DNA from: a virus | Reading direction: 5' to 3' (one strand) | IMG/VR virus record: IMGVR_UViG_3300006735_000064 | Coordinates: 1-45,403 of that record | Length of the DNA stretch: 45,403 bases | Part shown: positions 41,205-45,403 of the stretch, in pieces | Layout: every line of letters starts with the position of its first letter | Position numbering within the stretch: the first letter of the stretch is position 1 | Notes under the pieces: model-generated | What the model was told of the DNA's origin: nothing | What the model saw: only the letters and a program-made list of their open reading frames with translations | Database searches by the model: none | Translations under genes and position numbers: made by a program

Positions 41205-41564
41205 ATGGCAACAACAGTATATTCAGGAACAGGAAATGTTTCACATACTAATAATTCTGGTGGTAATCAGAGAATTCTTATCTATTGGTTAAAAATTGGT
41301 TATGTTAGTGGTATGACTAACACCATGACTATTGGTAACATGACCTGTCCTGTAAATGAACCACAAGTTTATGGGTTAAAATTGGCAATTAATACTTATA
41401 GAAGTGGTGCTAGTAGTATGACTAATACTATGACTGTAGCATCTGGTGATGGTACTGCTGATGGTGAAGAAATTCCATTGGAATGTTATATTGCTGATGG
41501 GCAGCAGTTCCAGGTATGGGGTAATTCTGTGGAAACATATAATTTTATAGTAATAGACGAATAA
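41205..41564 (+). CDS. Small beta-rich virion protein, tandem paralogue 2 (119 aa)
   Basis: Starts one base after the previous stop. Shares GTGNVSHTNNSGGNQRILI and the ending ECYIADGQQF...YNFIVIDE with its neighbours. The middle is rich in Met/Thr/Ser (GMTNTMTIGNM) and unlike the other copies, as expected of a diversifying surface. Confidence 0.6.
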   Translation: MATTVYSGTGNVSHTNNSGGNQRILIYWLKIGYVSGMTNTMTIGNMTCPVNEPQVYGLKLAINTYRSGASSMTNTMTVASGDGTADGEEIPLECYIADGQQFQVWGNSVETYNFIVIDE

Positions 41565-41573
41565 ATAAGTATT

Positions 41574-41960
41574 ATGGCATCAACAGTAAACGCAGGAACA
41601 GGTAACTGGTCATACACCAATAACACTGGTGGTAATGTCCGTGTTATCATTGCATTCTTTTATAATAATCCCTCTCAATCATATAATTCTGGACTTACAC
41701 AGGTCATTGCTGGAGTAACTGTTGCTACTGCTACTAGTGGAACAAACCAAAGTTTTACTGGTTTTGGTAAGCATGTTACCTATATGGTTAGTGGTAGTGG
41801 TACTACTCCTTTACAAGTGAAAAATGTAGTTGGATACCAAGCTGGTGGTTCTGGTTTTGTTGATGAATTCTACCTTGCTGATGGTCAAAGTGCCTCTGTA
41901 AGTGCTGCTGGATCACTTCAACCAAAAGGATATAATATTTTAATAGTCCCAGAAGAATAA
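41574..41960 (+). CDS. Small beta-rich virion protein, tandem paralogue 3 (128 aa)
   Basis: GTGNWSYTNNTGGNVRVII at the start and DEFYLADGQSASV...YNILIVPEE at the end repeat the pattern of the two preceding genes, with a different middle. Follows 9 nt after paralogue 2. Closest to paralogue 1 at the N-terminus. Confidence 0.62.
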   Translation: MASTVNAGTGNWSYTNNTGGNVRVIIAFFYNNPSQSYNSGLTQVIAGVTVATATSGTNQSFTGFGKHVTYMVSGSGTTPLQVKNVVGYQAGGSGFVDEFYLADGQSASVSAAGSLQPKGYNILIVPEE

Positions 41961-41964
41961 TAAA

Positions 41965-42597
41965 ATGGCAATAAATCTCCCCAATAATCCATCAGATGGC
42001 GATACCCATTATGATGCCACTGCAGGTATTACCTGGGTATGGGATACAGTTTCATGGAAAGCACAAGGTGTCGCAGCATCTGGTCTTGTAAACAATCTTC
42101 AAGATCTTTCAAATGTAACTATTGCTAGTCTTCAAGACGATCAAGTTTTAACTTATACTGCTGCACAGGGATGGCATAATGAAAGTGCCCAAAGTGGTAG
42201 TGGTAGTGGGGTTCCTTCTATTCAGGATATTACTGGTACTGCAATAGGAGTGCCAACAGGAGAGGCACGAGAACTAAATATAACAGGATACAATGCTTAT
42301 GCATTATTTAAAATAGAAGTATCACATGATGCCTGGGTAAGGTTATATTGTGATGATACTTCTAGAGATAATGACATCAATAGAAGTGAAGGTAATGATC
42401 CTAGTCCAGGATCAGGATTACTTGCTGAAGTCAGAACCACAACTACTGGACAAGTTGTAGTATTAACACCTTCAGTACTAGGATTTAACAATGATAATCC
42501 TAGGACAGACAACATTTATGCTTCTGTTACTAACAGAACAAGTTCTGCCCAGAACATTCAAGTAAAACTAACACTCGTAGAAATAGGCGATAATTAA
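41965..42597 (+). CDS. Fibre-like virion protein (210 aa)
   Basis: N-terminus LPNNPSDGDTHYDATAGITW with VSWKAQG resembles that of the 38628 fibre, suggesting a shared attachment module. LQDLSNVTIASLQDDQVLTY is a typical fibre repeat. The C-terminal half (REFLNITGYNAYALFKIEV-like strands, read as RELNITGYNAYALFKIEV) looks like a beta sandwich. The stop abuts the next ATG. Confidence 0.65.
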   Translation: MAINLPNNPSDGDTHYDATAGITWVWDTVSWKAQGVAASGLVNNLQDLSNVTIASLQDDQVLTYTAAQGWHNESAQSGSGSGVPSIQDITGTAIGVPTGEARELNITGYNAYALFKIEVSHDAWVRLYCDDTSRDNDINRSEGNDPSPGSGLLAEVRTTTTGQVVVLTPSVLGFNNDNPRTDNIYASVTNRTSSAQNIQVKLTLVEIGDN

Positions 42598-45156
42598 ATG
42601 GCAATACAAAATAACACACCTTTTGTTCGTCACGTTGGTGGCACTGAAGGAGATACAGGTTGGGATCAAGCAGATGTTTTAAATGCTATAGAACAAGTAC
42701 TAGCAGATGCTGGTATTCATGGATCTAGTACTAGAAAATCTGGTGTACTTGTTAATTGTCTTGCTCCTGGATCTACTACATCATATAATGGTGGTGGATA
42801 TGGTGATGCAAAATGGCAACATTGTGGTGGTAAAGGTATTAAAATGCCAGGTGTTGCATATAGACAGATAAGAGTAACTAATAATGGAAGTGGTAATTAT
42901 GTTTTAACACCTGCTGTGTTTCCTGCTTATTTTCACGCAAATGGTGAAGTTAGGATGGGTGGATTTGGAGGTGGACAGCACACTTTTGCTACTAATATAT
43001 CTAATGGTGTTGATATAGAGCAAGTTAGTGGATTACATCGTGATGGTTATCAAACAGGTGATTCATTTGTTTTAAGAAACCCTAATGGTAATGCTGCTAA
43101 TGTACCACCAGAATTAACAGTTGGTACTACTTATTATATAATTTTACCTGATAGTTATAGTGATGTAACAAATGATAACTATGTTGATACAATTAGGTTA
43201 GCACCAACACAATCTGATGCAATAGCAAAAACTAATATAATAACTTATGCTAGTAACCATAATTTTGGTTCCCCTGCAAATAATCAAGATATTAGTGTAT
43301 ATACTTGCGAATTTGAATTTCCTGCAGTAACTAAAGTATCAATGAGACAAGGAGATAGAATTACATTTCATTTAAATGTACCTGGACATCCTTTTACTAT
43401 AGTTGATACTACAAGTACTAGTTTAACTTTCCCAGGTGGTACCTATAGTGATGTTAGAGAATTAAATTCTACTAATTTCCAAGGAGTATCTTATAGGGCA
43501 TATCCACAAAATCTTGGATTAGAAACTGGAAGAGTTTATTGGGATTGTGATCAATGGGTTCAAGGAGATTATGCATTGCAATGTAAAAGTCATCAAGCAA
43601 TGCAGAATGTTATAGAAATTAAAGCAAGTATAAACAATTATTTGGGCAGTAATAGTTATCATTCTCCTTATTGGGATTATGAAGTACCTGCTAATGGAGG
43701 TAGAGATGCATGTACATTTAGAGTTTTTAGAAAAGGAACAGAAGTAGGTGGAGATAGTTTCGGTGCTGTTAAATCTGTAAGAGTTCAATCAGAATCTTCA
43801 GCAGGTTGGACTACTGATGAAGTATTTACTATACCAGGAAATCAAATAGGTGGTGCTACACCAGAAAATGATATTATATTTGGTGTCAATGCATCTACTA
43901 CCCAACAACAAGCTGCTTATAATGCTATACCTAGTGTTCAGGCATTGGATGTTGGTAGTGGTACTACTAATTTCTATACAAAGTATCTTCAAAATAAATC
44001 AGCAATTCTAGAAATTGACAATGATACTAATAAAACTTATGGTAAGACTTACTATGGTATTAGATTAAAATCTGATAATCAATACCAATTACAGATAGGA
44101 GCAGGAGTTAGTTGGAACTATTTAAATTGGAATCCAACATCCACAACTATCACTGCTGAAGGTTGTTGGGGTGGTGTACAAGGATTTGATTGGGTAAATA
44201 ACGCATCATTTAATTGGGATACCACACACTATGCTCAATATGAGTATGCAACAGGATCAAATGCTAATACTTATCCATTGAAGGTACAAGTTTGGAAAGC
44301 AAATACAAATGATCCTCAAGATCCAAACTTTCATATTCTTCAATTTGTTCAAAATATTAACGGGGATGATATATCACAATTGTCATTGTATTTCCATAAA
44401 GGAACTGTTATTGGTAATGGAATATGGGATTTAGATCATGTTTGGCAAGGTGGTTTTACATCTTTCAGTCCAGTATGGTACTCTTCTGCTGAAGAAACTA
44501 TCAAATTTGAGACAAATATGGCAAAGGGTTATGCAGGAGCTCAAGAAGATTTAGATACTAATAACGCATTAAGAAGATGTGCAGAATATGGATACTTTAG
44601 AGATTCTACTAGTACGAACACTGATGATATGAGTATGGCAACTTATTATTCTAGTAATTTATACAATAACAATAACCAACATGGTGGAACAATAAAACCA
44701 TATTTCAGAGATAATTCTTATGATAAATCTACAATTGATGATTTTAAAGGGGATAGTTCTTCAATTGATATTGCTTATGGTGGTGGTATAGTAGGAAAAG
44801 CAACTGGTGGAAAATTTGATTATGGTAATAATGTTGGGTATTATTTGGGAAATAAAAATGACATACCAGCAACAACACAAATGCCAGTGGCTGCTAATTA
44901 TTATAAACCAATAAAAGGATTACCTATACAGAATTGTTTGGCACCAGTTCCTTATTATCTTCCTGATGATTATGTTGTAATTCCATTTAATGTGACTCCA
45001 GGTGCTACTACATTCCATACTGGAGATGCAATTGAAGTTTCTGCTTCTGAAATATACAAGATTATTGAAGTTTCATATACTGTTAATCAAACAACATATG
45101 ATGGAGTTTCAAGTAATTCTTGTAAAGGTATAGCATTCTGTGCGAGGACAACCTAA
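42598..45156 (+). CDS. Large virion protein with a cupredoxin-like copper-site motif (852 aa)
   Basis: Begins with MAIQNNTPFVRHVGGTEGDT and a Gly/Cys-rich stretch; much of the chain is aromatic and Asn-rich like a fibre or adhesin. Residues about 245-345 look like a cupredoxin: MRQGDRITFHLNVPGHPFTI with His264, then YALQCKSHQAMQNVIEI with Cys329, His332 and Met335. The C-x2-H-x2-M spacing equals that of amicyanin-type type-1 copper sites. The rest has no family I recognise. Its TAA shares a base with the next ATG. Confidence 0.65.
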   Translation: MAIQNNTPFVRHVGGTEGDTGWDQADVLNAIEQVLADAGIHGSSTRKSGVLVNCLAPGSTTSYNGGGYGDAKWQHCGGKGIKMPGVAYRQIRVTNNGSGNYVLTPAVFPAYFHANGEVRMGGFGGGQHTFATNISNGVDIEQVSGLHRDGYQTGDSFVLRNPNGNAANVPPELTVGTTYYIILPDSYSDVTNDNYVDTIRLAPTQSDAIAKTNIITYASNHNFGSPANNQDISVYTCEFEFPAVTKVSMRQGDRITFHLNVPGHPFTIVDTTSTSLTFPGGTYSDVRELNSTNFQGVSYRAYPQNLGLETGRVYWDCDQWVQGDYALQCKSHQAMQNVIEIKASINNYLGSNSYHSPYWDYEVPANGGRDACTFRVFRKGTEVGGDSFGAVKSVRVQSESSAGWTTDEVFTIPGNQIGGATPENDIIFGVNASTTQQQAAYNAIPSVQALDVGSGTTNFYTKYLQNKSAILEIDNDTNKTYGKTYYGIRLKSDNQYQLQIGAGVSWNYLNWNPTSTTITAEGCWGGVQGFDWVNNASFNWDTTHYAQYEYATGSNANTYPLKVQVWKANTNDPQDPNFHILQFVQNINGDDISQLSLYFHKGTVIGNGIWDLDHVWQGGFTSFSPVWYSSAEETIKFETNMAKGYAGAQEDLDTNNALRRCAEYGYFRDSTSTNTDDMSMATYYSSNLYNNNNQHGGTIKPYFRDNSYDKSTIDDFKGDSSSIDIAYGGGIVGKATGGKFDYGNNVGYYLGNKNDIPATTQMPVAANYYKPIKGLPIQNCLAPVPYYLPDDYVVIPFNVTPGATTFHTGDAIEVSASEIYKIIEVSYTVNQTTYDGVSSNSCKGIAFCARTT

Positions 45157-45403
45157 TGGATTTCGGATCTGGCATTACTTCATTTCATACAATAGAATCT
45201 CCTGTTACGTTTGCTAATAAAACAAAGCATCTACAGGGATCAATGTTGGGTAATTTTACCAATGTTCCTGATGGATTTGAATCTTGGGGTGATGAAGCAA
45301 CTCCATATGTTGGAAAAACTGTATCAACATTATTTAATGTTACATTAACTGATTCAGGAACATTTACAGATCCACAAAGACCTGGTTCTGGACAATTATT
45401 TCC
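45156..45403 (+). CDS. Partial virion protein (5' end only)
   Basis: Opens with ATG 45156, which shares its A with the previous TAA, and stays open to the window end (82 codons). MDFGSGITSFHTIESPVTFA and a Gly/Thr-rich continuation suit another structural protein of the fibre block. Not identifiable from this part. Confidence 0.6.
   Translation, partial: MDFGSGITSFHTIESPVTFANKTKHLQGSMLGNFTNVPDGFESWGDEATPYVGKTVSTLFNVTLTDSGTFTDPQRPGSGQLF

Noticed and set aside
41561-41569. Late promoter box (AATAAATA) before paralogue 3
   Set aside because: It lies only 5 nt from the ATG and includes the stop codon of paralogue 2, leaving no room for a transcription start and ribosome site.

Overview
The window is a contiguous piece of a low-GC, T4-like marine cyanophage genome (a cyanomyovirus of Prochlorococcus or Synechococcus). 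The evidence is a heme oxygenase gene of the cyanophage type, a baseplate block in T4-like order (gp25, gp6, a gp7-type wedge protein with a YHYH-like domain, gp8, a giant DUF4815-type protein), a PAAR tip protein, a tRNA-Asn, T4-type late promoter boxes (TATAAATA) and dozens of very small genes joined by ATGA-type stop/start overlaps. Every gene I can support is on the + strand. I see no integrase, IS element, CRISPR array or rRNA.

Layout. 1-5753: a dense run of about 26 small, mostly acidic proteins of unknown function, driven by sigma70-like promoters; two of these promoters carry the -10 box inside a perfect palindrome. 5750-8204: a beta-class DNA methyltransferase, heme oxygenase (ho1), a small 2OG-Fe(II) oxygenase and two small unknowns in one overlapping operon. 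8205-9190: a region with seven DnaA-box-like 9-mers on both strands, several inverted repeats and a strong promoter whose predicted start falls in a hairpin; it is a candidate origin or DnaA-binding region. 9040-11375: small genes, several with their own terminators, ending in a PD-(D/E)XK nuclease-like protein. 11479-12943: a late-promoter-led cluster with two small helical proteins, a one-helix membrane protein, the PAAR tip and a second 2OG-oxygenase-like protein. 12940-13254: a consensus promoter, about 200 nt of highly structured non-coding sequence and tRNA-Asn(GUU). 13273-13724: a small basic protein and a SET-domain protein. 13742-45403: the virion block with gp25, gp6, gp7-type (2827 aa), gp8, a DUF4815-type protein (2688 aa), a small linker protein, two long tail fibres, three tandem paralogous small beta proteins, another fibre-like protein, an 852-aa protein with a cupredoxin-like copper-site pattern, and the start of one more gene.

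How the parts fit. The left half looks like host-takeover and metabolic genes read by host-type sigma factor. The right half looks like late virion genes, with TATAAATA boxes upstream of the PAAR cluster and of gp8. The less ordinary items are the DnaA-box cluster, the structured RNA in front of the tRNA, the palindromic early promoters, the copper-site motif in a tail protein and the Gly-Ser-Gly-Tyr repeat shared by three baseplate proteins. All functional calls come from reading the sequence; no database search was run.
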